Assembly (NCBI GenBank): GCA_030632175.1 | Contig: DAOVVG010000010.1 | Span: 1 to 22,328, forward strand | Direction of reading: 5' to 3' | Length of the DNA stretch: 22,328 nucleotides | Source of the DNA: Gammaproteobacteria bacterium | GTDB taxonomy: Bacteria > Pseudomonadota > Gammaproteobacteria > UBA9214 | Made by a program: the position numbers and the translations under genes | The notes under the pieces: model-generated | Told to the model about the DNA's origin: nothing | Database searches by the model: none | The model's input: the letters and a program-made list of their open reading frames with translations, nothing else | Shown: positions 6,559 to 16,800 of the stretch, piece after piece | Numbering within the stretch: the first letter of the stretch is position 1 | Layout of the letters: every line of letters starts with the position of its first letter

Positions 6559-7149
6559 GTGGCCGCCTACAAGCTTATCCTGCTTCCGACAGACCCGTTG
6601 TGTCCGCCGCTCAATTGCGAACAGCTGGCCGCGGAACTGCAAGCCATTAAACTGATCGGGGAACCCGTCGCGCTTGATGACGATGTGTTTTACCCGACCG
6701 GGGACCACTTTCTGCAACTGATCAGTTTTCTTGGCTGCTCACCCATGATCGAGCTGCATCCACCTGCCGATCCGGCCACACTGTCAGCTGACAGCGCGGC
6801 CGGTAAATTCTGTCACCTGTTCCTCTGCTGCACAGCGTCCCTTGTGTTGCGCGCTGACAGCCAGTGTTCACCACCGCGCTGTCCCGGTTGCCGTCAGCCG
6901 GTAACAGACTGGAAAACCGCCATCGCAGCATGGCAAAAAAACCCGGCGCAAGCTGACTGGGCCTGCAAGCATTGCGGCTATAGCGGGCAACTCACGGACC
7001 TGTCATTCCGCAAAACCGCCGGCTTCGGGCACACGTTCATTGAAATCAGGGGGATATATCCTTCAGAGGCAGTCCCCACAGAGGCCTTGCTGACAGCCTT
7101 GCAGCGTTTGAGTGACGGTCCGTGGAAGACTATTTACATAAAGGAATAA
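6559..7149 (+). CDS. Zinc-ribbon protein of unknown function
   Basis: A 196-residue cytoplasmic protein. Two CxxC knuckles, C108-P-G-C111 and C136-K-H-C139, are spaced as in a zinc ribbon. A central Cys-rich segment near 85-91 (CHLFLCC) and a C-terminal domain starting FIEIRGIYPSEAVPTEALL complete it. The N-terminal 80 residues have no recognised motif. The start is the GTG at 6559, directly before the conserved-looking AAYKLILLP; no strong ribosome site is visible, so the start is moderately uncertain. It shares the 108-base divergent region with the MBL hydrolase. I do not recognise the family by name. Confidence 0.72.
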   Translation: MAAYKLILLPTDPLCPPLNCEQLAAELQAIKLIGEPVALDDDVFYPTGDHFLQLISFLGCSPMIELHPPADPATLSADSAAGKFCHLFLCCTASLVLRADSQCSPPRCPGCRQPVTDWKTAIAAWQKNPAQADWACKHCGYSGQLTDLSFRKTAGFGHTFIEIRGIYPSEAVPTEALLTALQRLSDGPWKTIYIKE

Positions 7150-7213
7150 CGAACTCGTCCCGCACTCTGTGTCACAATAGCGTTCAACACCATTAAACAG
7201 CTGGCAAATCACC

Positions 7214-7504
7214 ATGAGCAACGAAGATCTCACCAAGGAACAACGCATACTGCGCGTCATGAAGCGCGTACTGACCGGGATCGCCAAAGACACCTACACC
7301 CGGCCCGGCCATCGTCACCCACTGTCTGATGAAACGGTGGAAGACATCCGTAACTGCCTGTCGCTGATTACCGCACGCGAGGTGGAACTCAACAAGGCGG
7401 CCGGCCGCAGCATGGATCAGCGCCCACGCTTTATAGACGAACCACAGACATCCGTCGTGGTGCCGCTGACCGTTCCGGATTCGAAAGACAAAGACAAGCA
7501 CTAG
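7214..7504 (+). CDS. Small conserved protein of unknown function (96 aa)
   Basis: A 96-residue soluble, charged protein, predicted mainly helical in its first two thirds (LTKEQRILRVMKRVLTGIAKD, then a helix from about 38 to 64), with a flexible charged tail. The segment RPGHRHPLSDETVEDIR looks like a conserved core. It follows the zinc-ribbon gene after 64 bases and may be read with it. No catalytic motif or membrane segment is visible. Similar short proteins are sometimes labelled as segregation/condensation protein A, but I see no basis for that here. Confidence 0.7.
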   Translation: MSNEDLTKEQRILRVMKRVLTGIAKDTYTRPGHRHPLSDETVEDIRNCLSLITAREVELNKAAGRSMDQRPRFIDEPQTSVVVPLTVPDSKDKDKH

Positions 7505-7732
7505 CCCCGCGCTTTACCCCCTCCATCGTGTCTCCAGGCTGCCGCCCGGTTGGCCGTTAATGTCATTTTTTTGACTATAAATCAACAGCTAAGGTTGCCT
7601 AACGCCACGCCGATAGACAACTAGACGGGCAGCCTTCCGCCATTTGTGTGTGTCTCCGTGCTGCCTCTGATTAACGGTATTTAATATATTTTTCATATGG
7701 TTGCAAAACATTCAGTGCAGGGAGCAGCTGAA

Positions 7733-9838
7733 ATGAACACTGACAGGCAAACCGGGCAGTCAGCCCATAGCAACGGGTTAACCATGCAGACAATTCCAAC
7801 CACCCCTACAGCCCGTCTGGCAATCACCCTGACCAGACGGCTGCGGCGCATCGGCGCAGGCATGACCGCGGGGATGCTGGCGGCGCTTTCCGTCCAGGCG
7901 GCCACGCTGGATGACACGCTGCCGGATGATCTCACTGATATGAGCATGGAAGCACTCATGAACATCGAGATCACCTCGGTCGCCAAGAAACCCCAGAAGC
8001 AATCCGATGCGGCCGCTGCCATCTTCGTAATCACCAATGACGACCTGCGACGCTGGGGAGTTACCAATATTCCCGAAGCCCTGCGGCGTGTACCCGGCAT
8101 TGATGTCGCAAAGATTGACGCCAACAAGTGGGCGATCACATCACGCGGCTTCAACAGCCGCTTTGCCAACAAGTTGCTGGTGCTCATCGATGGCCGCAGT
8201 GTTTATACACCACTGTTTGCCGGCGTCTACTGGGACAACCAGGATGTGGTAGTGCAGGACGTGGAACGCATCGAGGTCATTCGCGGACCGGGGGGTACCC
8301 TGTGGGGTGCCAACGCAGTCAACGGCGTTATCAACATCATCACAAAGAGTGCGGCCGACACACAGGGTGACATGGTGTCCGTCACTGCCGGTAATGAAGT
8401 CAAGGGTATCGGTGTTGCCCGTCACGGTGGCAAGTTGAAAAATGGCATCGACTACCGGGTTTACGCAAAGTATTCGGATTACGACGAAGCCTACAGCTCT
8501 TCAGGCGCACACGATGACTGGCGTACCGGGCAACTCGGGTTCCGTTCCGACTGGGTCCAGACAGACCGTGACTCAATCACTTTTCAGGGCGATTACTACC
8601 GCGGCAAGGCCGGCCAGCAGGTCAGCATAGCGACCGGCACTGCCGGACCACCGCCAACCACCATCAACCAGGTGGTTGATGACACAGAAACCGAAGGTGG
8701 CAACCTGCTGTTTCGCTGGTCGCACATGACCACCAGCTCATCCGACTTCGCACTGCAGATTTACTATGATCATGTCGGACTGGATGGCACGGTACTCTAC
8801 GAGGATCGTGACACCCTTGATATTGATTTCCAGCACCGTTTCCAGTGGAGAGAAGACCACGATGTGGTATGGGGGTTAGATTACCGCTTCACACATGACA
8901 ACACCGATAACAACCCGACATTCAAGCTGGACCCGTCATCACGCAGTGTGAACCTGTACAGCACTTTCATACAGGACGAGATCAGCCTGCAGGATAATCT
9001 GCATCTTACGCTCGGCACCAAACTGGAACACAACGATTTCAGCGGCTTCGAGTATCAACCCGGCATCCGGCTGGCACTGGGACTGAGCGCCTCGCAAACC
9101 CTATGGGGTTCGGTTTCACGCGCCGTGCGTATGCCGGCACGCGGCGAACAAGACGTCATGTTACGACTGGTGCCACCATCGTCTGCCGATCCGGGTATAC
9201 CCGTGGTTGCCGATGGCGACGATGGCTATGATTCGGAAGTCCTGACTGCCTACGAACTTGGCTACCGTCTGAATCACGACAACATATGGTCAGTCGACGT
9301 GGCCGTGTTCTATAACGATTATGACAAACTGCGCACACTGGACCCGTCTGTAGATCCCGGACCCCCACCGAGCGTTCGCCTTCCCTTTGACAACAACATG
9401 AGCGGCGAAACATACGGACTGGAACTTGCGTCACAATGGCAGGTCCGTAGCGGCTGGCGCCTGAATGCAAGCTACTCCTGGCTGGATATGCGGCTGCACC
9501 TGGACAACAACAGCACCGACACCACGTCCAGAAGTTCCGAAGATGCCAGCCCGTCCAGCAAGGCAGCAATCTGGTCTGCCCTTGATTTTGGAAATAACCT
9601 GCAATTCGATGCTGCCCTGCGTTACGTCGGCGGCATTGAGGTAAACGGCATCGATATCGACAGCTATGTAGAAGCCGACCTGCGACTTGGCTGGGAAACC
9701 AGCCCCGGCCTGGAGCTTTCGATTATCGGCCAGAACCTGCTGGACAATCATCATCCCGAATTTCTGCCTGACTTTATCAACACCCAGCCAACAGAAGTCG
9801 AACGCAGCATCTATGGTCGGATAACCTGGAGCTTCTAG
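7733..9838 (+). CDS. TonB-dependent outer-membrane receptor
   Basis: A 701-residue receptor. An N-terminal signal segment with an Arg-rich front (about 35-56, ending SVQAA) is followed by MEALMNIEITSVAKK, a plug domain (about 92-205; LRRWGVTNIPEALRRVPGIDVA, then RGPGGTLWGANAVNGVINIITK) and a 22-strand-type beta-barrel that ends in a terminal Phe (ITWSF). The plug resembles colicin I/vitamin B12 receptor-type proteins, but the ligand cannot be read. The ATG at 7733 is chosen over one at 7697 because GGAG lies 8 bases upstream. It leads an operon: 10 bases separate it from the YfiR-type gene. Pairing with a c-di-GMP module suggests a sensing role in addition to, or instead of, bulk uptake; that is inference. 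Confidence 0.88.
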   Translation: MNTDRQTGQSAHSNGLTMQTIPTTPTARLAITLTRRLRRIGAGMTAGMLAALSVQAATLDDTLPDDLTDMSMEALMNIEITSVAKKPQKQSDAAAAIFVITNDDLRRWGVTNIPEALRRVPGIDVAKIDANKWAITSRGFNSRFANKLLVLIDGRSVYTPLFAGVYWDNQDVVVQDVERIEVIRGPGGTLWGANAVNGVINIITKSAADTQGDMVSVTAGNEVKGIGVARHGGKLKNGIDYRVYAKYSDYDEAYSSSGAHDDWRTGQLGFRSDWVQTDRDSITFQGDYYRGKAGQQVSIATGTAGPPPTTINQVVDDTETEGGNLLFRWSHMTTSSSDFALQIYYDHVGLDGTVLYEDRDTLDIDFQHRFQWREDHDVVWGLDYRFTHDNTDNNPTFKLDPSSRSVNLYSTFIQDEISLQDNLHLTLGTKLEHNDFSGFEYQPGIRLALGLSASQTLWGSVSRAVRMPARGEQDVMLRLVPPSSADPGIPVVADGDDGYDSEVLTAYELGYRLNHDNIWSVDVAVFYNDYDKLRTLDPSVDPGPPPSVRLPFDNNMSGETYGLELASQWQVRSGWRLNASYSWLDMRLHLDNNSTDTTSRSSEDASPSSKAAIWSALDFGNNLQFDAALRYVGGIEVNGIDIDSYVEADLRLGWETSPGLELSIIGQNLLDNHHPEFLPDFINTQPTEVERSIYGRITWSF

Positions 9839-9848
9839 GCAGATTTCC

Positions 9849-10436
9849 ATGAAGCTATCCGGACACAATACCTTTATGCGCAAGCTGATCGCCGGCATAC
9901 AGGCCGTGCGGCAAGCCATGGCGGCATTGCTGGTGCTGCTGTTGACCGTGCCTGTTTCAGGCATGGCCGATGAAGCACAGCAAACCGAATACCGCATAAA
10001 AACTGCCTTTCTGTACAACTTTTCACGCTTCGTTGTCTGGCCGGAGGCGACATTGCAGGACCGCAGTGAATTTTCTCTGTGCACACTTGGCGAAACCCTG
10101 TTTGGGGAGCAGCTGGACACACTTACTGGAAAAATCGTGCACAACAAGGTAATTGTGGTGAAGCACTTCTATCGCCTCGAAGACGCACTGGACTGCCACC
10201 TGGTTTTTATCGGCGAGCATGATGAACTGGCCGAGACCCTCTGGACACTGAGAAAACAGCCGGTGCTGACGGTCAGTAACGCCACGGGATTCGCCGAAAA
10301 AGGCGGCATCATTCAGTTCAAGCTGATTAAAAACAAAATCCGCTTCCTGATAAATACAGACGCCGCAAAAACTGCCGGACTGACTATCAGCTCGAAGCTT
10401 CTTTCACTGGCCATCAGCGTTACCGGAACCCGGTAA
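9849..10436 (+). CDS. YfiR-family (DUF4154) periplasmic protein
   Basis: A 195-residue exported protein. The signal core is at about 24-36, with cleavage likely near residue 40. The mature part shows the family pattern clearly: EYRIKTAFLYNFSRFVVWP (48-65), LCTLGETLFGEQL (77-89), CHLVFIGEHDEL (116-127), VLTVSNATGFAEKGGIIQF (139-157) and the closing ISSKLLSLA (180-188). YfiR of Pseudomonas aeruginosa is a periplasmic repressor that holds the cyclase YfiN inactive. Only two cysteines (C78 and C116) remain in the mature protein, fitting one disulfide. The stop is two bases before the GGDEF-EAL start, so translation is probably coupled and the two proteins probably interact. Confidence 0.88.
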   Translation: MKLSGHNTFMRKLIAGIQAVRQAMAALLVLLLTVPVSGMADEAQQTEYRIKTAFLYNFSRFVVWPEATLQDRSEFSLCTLGETLFGEQLDTLTGKIVHNKVIVVKHFYRLEDALDCHLVFIGEHDELAETLWTLRKQPVLTVSNATGFAEKGGIIQFKLIKNKIRFLINTDAAKTAGLTISSKLLSLAISVTGTR

Positions 10437-10438
10437 AC

Positions 10439-12592
10439 ATGGATATGAGAAACTTCGGCAACATATCCATCCGCTGGAAACTAACGATACTGATTGTCAC
10501 CATCAGTAGCGTTTCATTATTGCTCGCAAGCCTTGCATTTATTACCAGTGACCGCATCAATACCCAGCAGACAGTCAGCAACAACCTGGCTACCATGGCA
10601 GAAATAATCGCAGCCAACAGCAGTGCGGCACTGCTGTTCAGGGATGGTGTAGCAGCCCAGGAAACACTTGGATTCCTGAGATCGCAGCAACATATCCAGG
10701 CAGCCGCCATCTACGAGATGGACAATACGATATTCGCAAGTTACCGCAAGGCCGGAATAGACATGGAGTTTCCGGAGTCCGACATCCAGACGGAGAACAT
10801 CCTGTTCTGGGGGGATCATGTCGAGCTGTTCATCCACATCAATTATCAGGGCGAACAGATCGGCGTTGTCTACCTGCGCTCAAACATGAAAGCCGTTCAT
10901 GACCGCCTGGTCTGGTTTCTTGGCATTGTAGCCGTCGTGTTGCTGGTATCTCTGCTGGTCACTTTTATACTCAGCGCCCGTCTACAGCGTATTATCACCG
11001 ACCCGCTACTTAGACTCTCTGCTATTGCACGCCAGATCAGAATCGAAAAAAATTATTCCCTGCGTGTTATTGGCGAAAGCAGGGACGAACTTGGCAACCT
11101 GATTACTGACTTCAATGCCATGCTGGATGAAATCCAGTCACGTGATGACGAGCTCAGGGAGAACCGCACCCGGCTTGAAGAGCGTGTCACGCAACGCACC
11201 AAAGAACTGGAAGTTGCCAATTCAAAACTCGCCACATCCAAGGAACAGGCAGAATGTGTTGCCAGGCGGATGAAATACCATGCCCACCATGATGCATTGA
11301 CCGGCCTGCCAAACCGTACTCTGCTCAATGACCGCATTACCACCGAACTGGCACATGCGCGACGCCAGCAAGGCATGATAGCCGTACTGTTCCTTGACCT
11401 TGACCGCTTCAAGATCATTAATGATTCACTGGGACATGCCGTGGGTGACCAGATGTTACGTGTCATCGCCCGCCGACTCAGCAATAATGTGCGCGAAGAG
11501 GATACAGTCGCCCGCCTCGGCGGCGACGAGTTCATGGTATTACTACCGAACATCAGCAGCTCTTCCGATGCCGGCCGGGTAGCGAGAAAGGTTATCGATT
11601 GCCTGATCGACCCGATCTCATATAACGGTCACAAGCTGCACATAACCACCAGTATCGGCATCAGTGTTTATCCTCATGACGGCACCGACTCGGAGACGCT
11701 GATCAAGCACGCCGACATCAGCATGTACCGCGCCAAGGAGCTGGGACGCAACAAGGCGGTGTATTTCACGGCCGAAATGAACGCTGGCTCCAGAAAACAA
11801 CTGGCACTGGAAACCAGCCTGAGACAGGCGATCGAGAAGAACCAGCTGAAACTCTTTTACCAGCCGAAAATCGACATTTCCAGAAATACCATCATCGGCG
11901 TGGAGGCATTGCTGCGCTGGAAACATCCAGACATGGGCATGATCAGCCCGATGGAATTTATCCCGGTTGCAGAAGACAGCGGCCTGATCGTACCGATTGG
12001 CGAGTGGGTACTGAAAACGGCTTTCGCACAGCTGAAACAATGGCACAAGGCAGGCCATACCGATCTTACCGTCGCCGTAAACCTGTCCTCTGTACAACTT
12101 GCCTGTTCTGGATTTGAGGAGGTCGTTGAAAAGGCACTGCAACATGCGGACCTGGATGCCGGCATGACGGAGCTCGAGATAACCGAAAACGCCGCCATGG
12201 AAAATCTCGGGTCTGCGATTGACGTCCTGGGAAAACTCAAAAATCTGGGAATCACCATTGCCATGGATGATTTCGGTACCGGCTACTCATCACTCAGCTA
12301 CCTGCGGCAACTGCCGATTGATGTCGTCAAAATTGACCAGTCCTTTGTACGTGAGATACCCGACAGTCATGAAGATGTCCTGATCGCACAGGCCATTATC
12401 GCCATGGCGCAAAGCCTGAACCTGTCACTGATCGTCGAAGGCGTGGAAAATGTCAGGCAGCTGAATTTTTTCAGACAACAGGGCTGTAACATTGTACAGG
12501 GGTTTCTGTTCAGCAAACCGGTTGAAGCCGGTGAGATATCCCGCATGCTGACAGCGCAATCCATCCCGGGCACTGTCAACCTGGTGAAATAA
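10439..12592 (+). CDS. Membrane GGDEF-EAL protein with CHASE8-like sensor and HAMP
   Basis: A 717-residue inner-membrane c-di-GMP enzyme. In order: membrane helix 1 (13-36), a periplasmic domain of about 120 residues resembling CHASE8 (38-155), helix 2 (157-180), HAMP (about 181-234), a coiled coil (235-278), GGDEF (about 283-445) and EAL (about 455-705). The cyclase site GGDEF is intact (361-365), with an inhibitory RxxD site at R352-D355. The phosphodiesterase residues are also intact: E489-A-L, N548, E580, D610-D611, K631 and E667. Both activities are thus possible. The start is the ATG at 10439, two bases after the YfiR-type stop. Unlike YfiN it has an EAL domain, so YfiR could set the balance between synthesis and breakdown. 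Confidence 0.9.
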   Translation: MDMRNFGNISIRWKLTILIVTISSVSLLLASLAFITSDRINTQQTVSNNLATMAEIIAANSSAALLFRDGVAAQETLGFLRSQQHIQAAAIYEMDNTIFASYRKAGIDMEFPESDIQTENILFWGDHVELFIHINYQGEQIGVVYLRSNMKAVHDRLVWFLGIVAVVLLVSLLVTFILSARLQRIITDPLLRLSAIARQIRIEKNYSLRVIGESRDELGNLITDFNAMLDEIQSRDDELRENRTRLEERVTQRTKELEVANSKLATSKEQAECVARRMKYHAHHDALTGLPNRTLLNDRITTELAHARRQQGMIAVLFLDLDRFKIINDSLGHAVGDQMLRVIARRLSNNVREEDTVARLGGDEFMVLLPNISSSSDAGRVARKVIDCLIDPISYNGHKLHITTSIGISVYPHDGTDSETLIKHADISMYRAKELGRNKAVYFTAEMNAGSRKQLALETSLRQAIEKNQLKLFYQPKIDISRNTIIGVEALLRWKHPDMGMISPMEFIPVAEDSGLIVPIGEWVLKTAFAQLKQWHKAGHTDLTVAVNLSSVQLACSGFEEVVEKALQHADLDAGMTELEITENAAMENLGSAIDVLGKLKNLGITIAMDDFGTGYSSLSYLRQLPIDVVKIDQSFVREIPDSHEDVLIAQAIIAMAQSLNLSLIVEGVENVRQLNFFRQQGCNIVQGFLFSKPVEAGEISRMLTAQSIPGTVNLVK

Positions 12593-12619
12593 CACCCCGC
12601 ACAGGTTCTGCAGCCGGCA

Positions 12620-12901
12620 CTACCTTCTGATAAATTCGGACGGCACCGCGGTATAAGGAAGCGGTGGCGGGTAATAGATGCCACCATGATTGTACGCGGG
12701 CAATACCGGACTGTAACCATAGCCCGGATATGCCGGCACCAGCACACCGGGATAAGGTGGCGGATAGGAGCTATAACGTGCGCTCCCATTCGATTTACTT
12801 CCGAACGAAAAACAAAATGCAGCTGCCGTTGCAGGCACTGCGGCAACGAGCAAGACCAGGATCGCAAACTTCATTGCCAGACTGCTTCTTTTGTCCGTCA
12901 T
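12620..12901 (-). CDS. Small secreted Tyr/Pro/Gly-rich protein
   Basis: A 93-residue protein with a strong ribosome site (AGGAGG five bases before the ATG) and a signal peptide (MKFAILVLLVAAVPATAAA, residues 10-28). The mature 65 residues are dominated by Tyr, Pro and Gly in repeats such as YPPPYPG and YPGYGYSP, and are probably disordered. Such proteins occur as small envelope or surface components, but function cannot be inferred. It starts 12 bases after the stop of the gene at 12914-13279 and is surely co-transcribed with it. It converges on the GGDEF-EAL gene with 27 bases between the stop codons. Confidence 0.75.
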   Translation of the reverse strand: MTDKRSSLAMKFAILVLLVAAVPATAAAFCFSFGSKSNGSARYSSYPPPYPGVLVPAYPGYGYSPVLPAYNHGGIYYPPPLPYTAVPSEFIRR

Positions 12902-12913
12902 GATTTCCTCCTG

Positions 12914-13279
12914 CTACATCAGTTTATACGGTACCTCATCCGACAAATTCAGCACCCGGGAAACAACCCTGACGACCTCCTCAACAAACATATCAAGATC
13001 CGCCCATTGCTCCGAGTGCCCGATAATCTCTTCTCCGTCCTGCATGATAATGCGCATGTCATAACCCGAATCAGCTGCCTGCTCCGCCGTAAGATAAAGA
13101 CCGGGCTCGGGATTCTGCCCCTGGATGACTGCCATCACATAAGCATAGCGAATACTGTCACCGCTCTCGATCTCACCCAGAACAGTCAGGGTAAATTCAC
13201 CGTAGCTATATCGACGTATCGGGATAGCCGTCAGAATTTCAGGTTTCTTCACAATATAGTCCACATTCCTGATTTGCAC
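12914..13279 (-). CDS. Conserved hypothetical protein (about 121 aa)
   Basis: A soluble protein of up to 121 residues with no signal peptide, membrane segment or catalytic motif. It has an alpha-plus-beta pattern (TLTVLGEIESGDSIRYAYVMAVI, then MRIIMQDGEEIIGHSEQW) and a C-terminal helix. The start is uncertain: GTG codons at 13279, 13264 and 13252 are all possible and none has a strong ribosome site. It lies just upstream of the secreted Tyr/Pro-rich protein and may act with it. I do not recognise the family. Confidence 0.62.
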   Translation of the reverse strand: MQIRNVDYIVKKPEILTAIPIRRYSYGEFTLTVLGEIESGDSIRYAYVMAVIQGQNPEPGLYLTAEQAADSGYDMRIIMQDGEEIIGHSEQWADLDMFVEEVVRVVSRVLNLSDEVPYKLM

Positions 13280-13357
13280 AGGACTTCATCATTACCGATT
13301 CGCTAAAAAAGTACAATTTGGATGTTTCAATATTCAGCGACATGCTTAAATCATACT

Positions 13358-13380
13358 TCCCTCTCCCGGGGAGAGAGGGA
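13358..13380. repeat. CCCTCTCCC hairpin repeat, copy 4
   Basis: TCCCTCTCC (13358-13366) pairs with GGAGAGAGGGA (13370-13380), with small bulges. It lies between the divergent genes at 13279 and 13456. Sequence and fold match the copy at 5612-5645. Confidence 0.65.
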
Positions 13381-13455
13381 GTACAGCCCGGGGAAATTCA
13401 GGCAGTCGGTAAAATAATCCTGAATATTCATTTTATTCAGCTATCATATTTCGTC

Positions 13456-13872
13456 ATGAAAGACCTGATCTGTCCCTTTGGTGCCACCCAGGCAAAAGAA
13501 GACTTTGCCTGCCGCCATGCCGAAAAAATTATCCGGCGCGGCGGCGCAGAGTTTGCGTGCAACTCGGCAGACACGCATGTCGAATGCAGCCAGCTGCTGC
13601 GGTGTTTAAAGGATGTGGCATTACCTGAATTCGGCGTAGAAGATGACCCGACACAGATGCCGTACAGCACCCTGGTGAAAATTCAGTTTGGCGGCCTGCT
13701 CGGACTGCAGCGCATCACCGCAGCTACAGAATCAACGGCAAACGGCATCGCAGACATTGCCTCACTCATTGAATCGGCCAAAGCCCGGTTTGCCTCAATC
13801 GATGCCGTCCCCTGCGAATCGCTTTGCGCGGACATCACGAACTACAAACTGTCACGCCGCCGCAGGCGCTGA
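13456..13872 (+). CDS. Cysteine-rich protein, paralogue of the one at 19985-20449
   Basis: A 138-residue cytoplasmic protein with cysteines at 6, 19, 35, 44, 50, 120 and 124. The first four follow C-x12-C-x15-C-x8-C, exactly the spacing in the protein at 19985-20449, and both carry GGLLGLQ at the same offset (here 79-85) followed by a helix and the pattern LI-x2-A-x3-F. Four invariant cysteines suggest a bound metal (Zn or Fe-S), which is inference. The C-terminus ends in five arginines. The ATG at 13456 is chosen because the shared region begins there; the frame is open upstream to 13318 through the hairpin repeat. Its last 21 bases overlap the 3' end of the RND permease gene on the other strand. 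Confidence 0.72.
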   Translation: MKDLICPFGATQAKEDFACRHAEKIIRRGGAEFACNSADTHVECSQLLRCLKDVALPEFGVEDDPTQMPYSTLVKIQFGGLLGLQRITAATESTANGIADIASLIESAKARFASIDAVPCESLCADITNYKLSRRRRR

Positions 13873-16800
13873 TTCTCTTGTCCGCAGCATCGCCGGCAAC
13901 AGCAACAGGGTAAAAACCGTACTCACCAGCATACCGCCGACGATCACACCGGCAAGCCCGCGATATAGCTCGGTACCGGCGCCCGGCATCAGCAACAGCG
14001 GCAACATACCGAAGACACTGGTCAGTGTTGTCATCAGGATAGGTCGCAGGCGCAAACGCACTGCCTGCTCGACTGCCAGGCGACGCACAATACCCTGTCG
14101 TTCAGCAGCGCGAGTCTGGTACACCAGCAGAATGGCGTTATTGACTACCAGCCCGAGCAGAATAATAAAACCGATCATGGTCAGCAGGTCGAGGGGTTGA
14201 AAACCCACAATATTCAGCAACCACAACGCAACCACGCCACCTACCGTAGCCAGCGGCAAAACCAGCATTACCAGCAAACCGTCACGGAAGGAATGAAACA
14301 GGGCGCTCATCAGCAGATAAAGTATCAGCAGCGCCAGCGCAAAACTGCTACTCAGGTTGACCAGTGCCTCGTCCAGTTTGTCTGCGGCACCGCCGTAACG
14401 GATCCCGCCACCTTCTGGCAGATATTCCCTGACAACCGGTTCGATATTTTCCTTCAGATAGGCAATGGTCTCTTCAAGTGACACACCCTCGGGAGGCGTC
14501 ACCCGCAATGATACCGTGCGGCGCCGGTCAAGCCGGCGTAACTTGTCAGGTCCTGCTGTACGCACCACATCGACCAGTTCGCCAAACGGCAGTATGCCGG
14601 CCCCTGGCGTTGCCAGCGGGATGGCCGCCATTTCCTCTGGTGTTTTCCAGGCATCGGCACGCACGATGATATCGAGCCGTTCTTCACCATCAAAATAGTC
14701 CCCGACATACAGACCGTCACCCAGTGCGCGCGACACCTCCGCCAGCACTTCCCTGTTCCAGCCGGCCTCGGCTATACGGCGTTCATTTGGGACCAGTCGC
14801 AATTCCGGTTCCGCCAGTTCCAGCCCCGGAGAGGGGGTCACGCTGGCCTCCGGCCACTCTTGTTTCAACGCAGCAAAACCGGCACCGGCCGCCTCGAGAA
14901 GGCGGTCCAGCTCACGTCCCTGGATATCCATATCAACCGTGCGGCCTCCGCGCGAGCCGCCAAACAGCGAGGACTGCTTGGCAAACGCGATGGTATCCGG
15001 GAAACCGCGGATAGTGGCATTGATGACATCAACCAGTTCCTTCGCACGTGTGCTGTCTGCGGCGCGCGCACCCATAAAAACACCGCCGTTATAGGCGACA
15101 AAGAAATAGTGTTTGATGACGGGCTCCTTCTCGCCGCTGACATACGGCGCCAGGCGCTCTGCTACGACATCACCCATCTCGGTTTTCAGATGTTCTATAT
15201 TCACGCCGGGTGGCGGGTGGACAAAGGCAAATACCAGGTTACGATTACCATCCGGCAAATAATCCGCATGTGGTTTCAACACCAGCGTCAACAGCAGTGG
15301 CAGGCTGATCAACACTACAATCAAACGTACACGCTGACCGGGCGTTTCCGTCAGGCTCATGATGCGTTGCGTCAGCCCTTCCCACCAGTGGGTATGCGGA
15401 TCATCAATGTTGACCGTTTTCAACCACTGGTTGGTCAATGACGGCAGGATAATCAGCGCCATCAGCATGGAAGCAATAACGGCAGCGGAAATCGTCAGCG
15501 CCAGATCTGCAAACAGCTGACCGGCTTCATCCGGCATAAATACCACGGGCAGGAAGATAGCCACCGTTGTTGCCGTTGATGCGATCAAGGCACCGCGCAC
15601 CTGCTGCGCACCCTCGTAGGCCGCTTCCAGCCGGGCACTCCCGGCCTCCCGCAAACGCACAATATTTTCCAGCACCACAATCGATGCATCCAGCACCATA
15701 CCGACAGAAAACGCCATCCCGGCCAGAGAAATGACATTAATGGTATGGCCACTCATATCCAGCACACTGAAAGCGAACAGCAGCGAAACCGGAATGGCAA
15801 AGGCCACCAGCAAGGTCGCCCGAAAGCGCCGCAGAAACCACCACAGCACACAAACTGCCAGCACGATACCGAGCAGCATATTGCCAAACAGCATTTGCAG
15901 CGAACGATTGATATAGACCGTCTCATCGTAGACCTGCTCCATCTGCAGGCCCGCCTCAGCCAGCGGCCCGGCAGCCAGTTCATCGGCTGCAATCTTCAGC
16001 CCTGCCATAACCTCCAGCACGTTGACGCCGCTTTCCCGGTGCGCATTCACTGCAATGGCAGTACCACCCTTGTTAATCACAAAACTCTGGGGGTCGGCCA
16101 TCTGCACGTCAACATCAGCGATGTCCCGTAATAACACCGAACGACCATCACGCCAGTCAAGCACCATCTCACCCAGTTCCTCGACTGCGAAGGCACCGGT
16201 AAATCGCAAGGTGTAGCGGCGCTTGCCGACATCGGCCGTGCCCGCCGATACGTCCTTGTTGGAACCGGCCAGTTGCGCCACCACGGGAACCTCTATGCCA
16301 AGGCTGGCTGCCTTGTATGGATCAAACGTCACGCGTACTTCACGCGGACGTCCGCCACGCACTTCGGACATGGACACGCCGCTGACACGTTCGTAGCGGG
16401 TCTGTACCACGTCCCTTACAAAGTCCAGATAAGTGACAATGTCGCGATCATTGTCCGGCAGTGTCCTGATAATGAACCAGGCGATTGCCCGGCTACGTCC
16501 ACCGACGGTACTCAACACCGGCTCATCGGCATCATCCGGGTAATTTCTGACCCGGTTCAGGCGGTTCAGCACGTCAACCAGCGCACGTTGCAGGTCGGTA
16601 CCCACGGTAAAGGTAATGGTGATACTGGCGCGCCCGCGTTGTGCCGTCGAGTCCATCTCGGTCATGCCCTGCAGGCCACGCAGCACCTTTTCCTGCGGCT
16701 CTATGATTTCAGCCTCGACTTCTTGCGGGGCCGCAGCACGCCAGCTGGTGTTCACTGAAATCGTGGGACGTTCGATTTCCGGGGTCAGCTGGACAGGCAA

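Noticed and set aside
7505..7732. Cobalamin or c-di-GMP riboswitch before the TonB receptor
   Set aside because: The region is long enough and the context would suit, but I could not find the conserved core of either class. A covariance-model search would settle it.
9431..10147. Minus-strand open frame spanning the receptor and YfiR genes
   Set aside because: It crosses the junction of two clearly supported plus-strand genes and has no family-like features.
14860..16758. Long plus-strand open frames opposite the RND permease
   Set aside because: They are antisense to a clear RND gene, have no ribosome sites and show compositions typical of reverse-frame artefacts.
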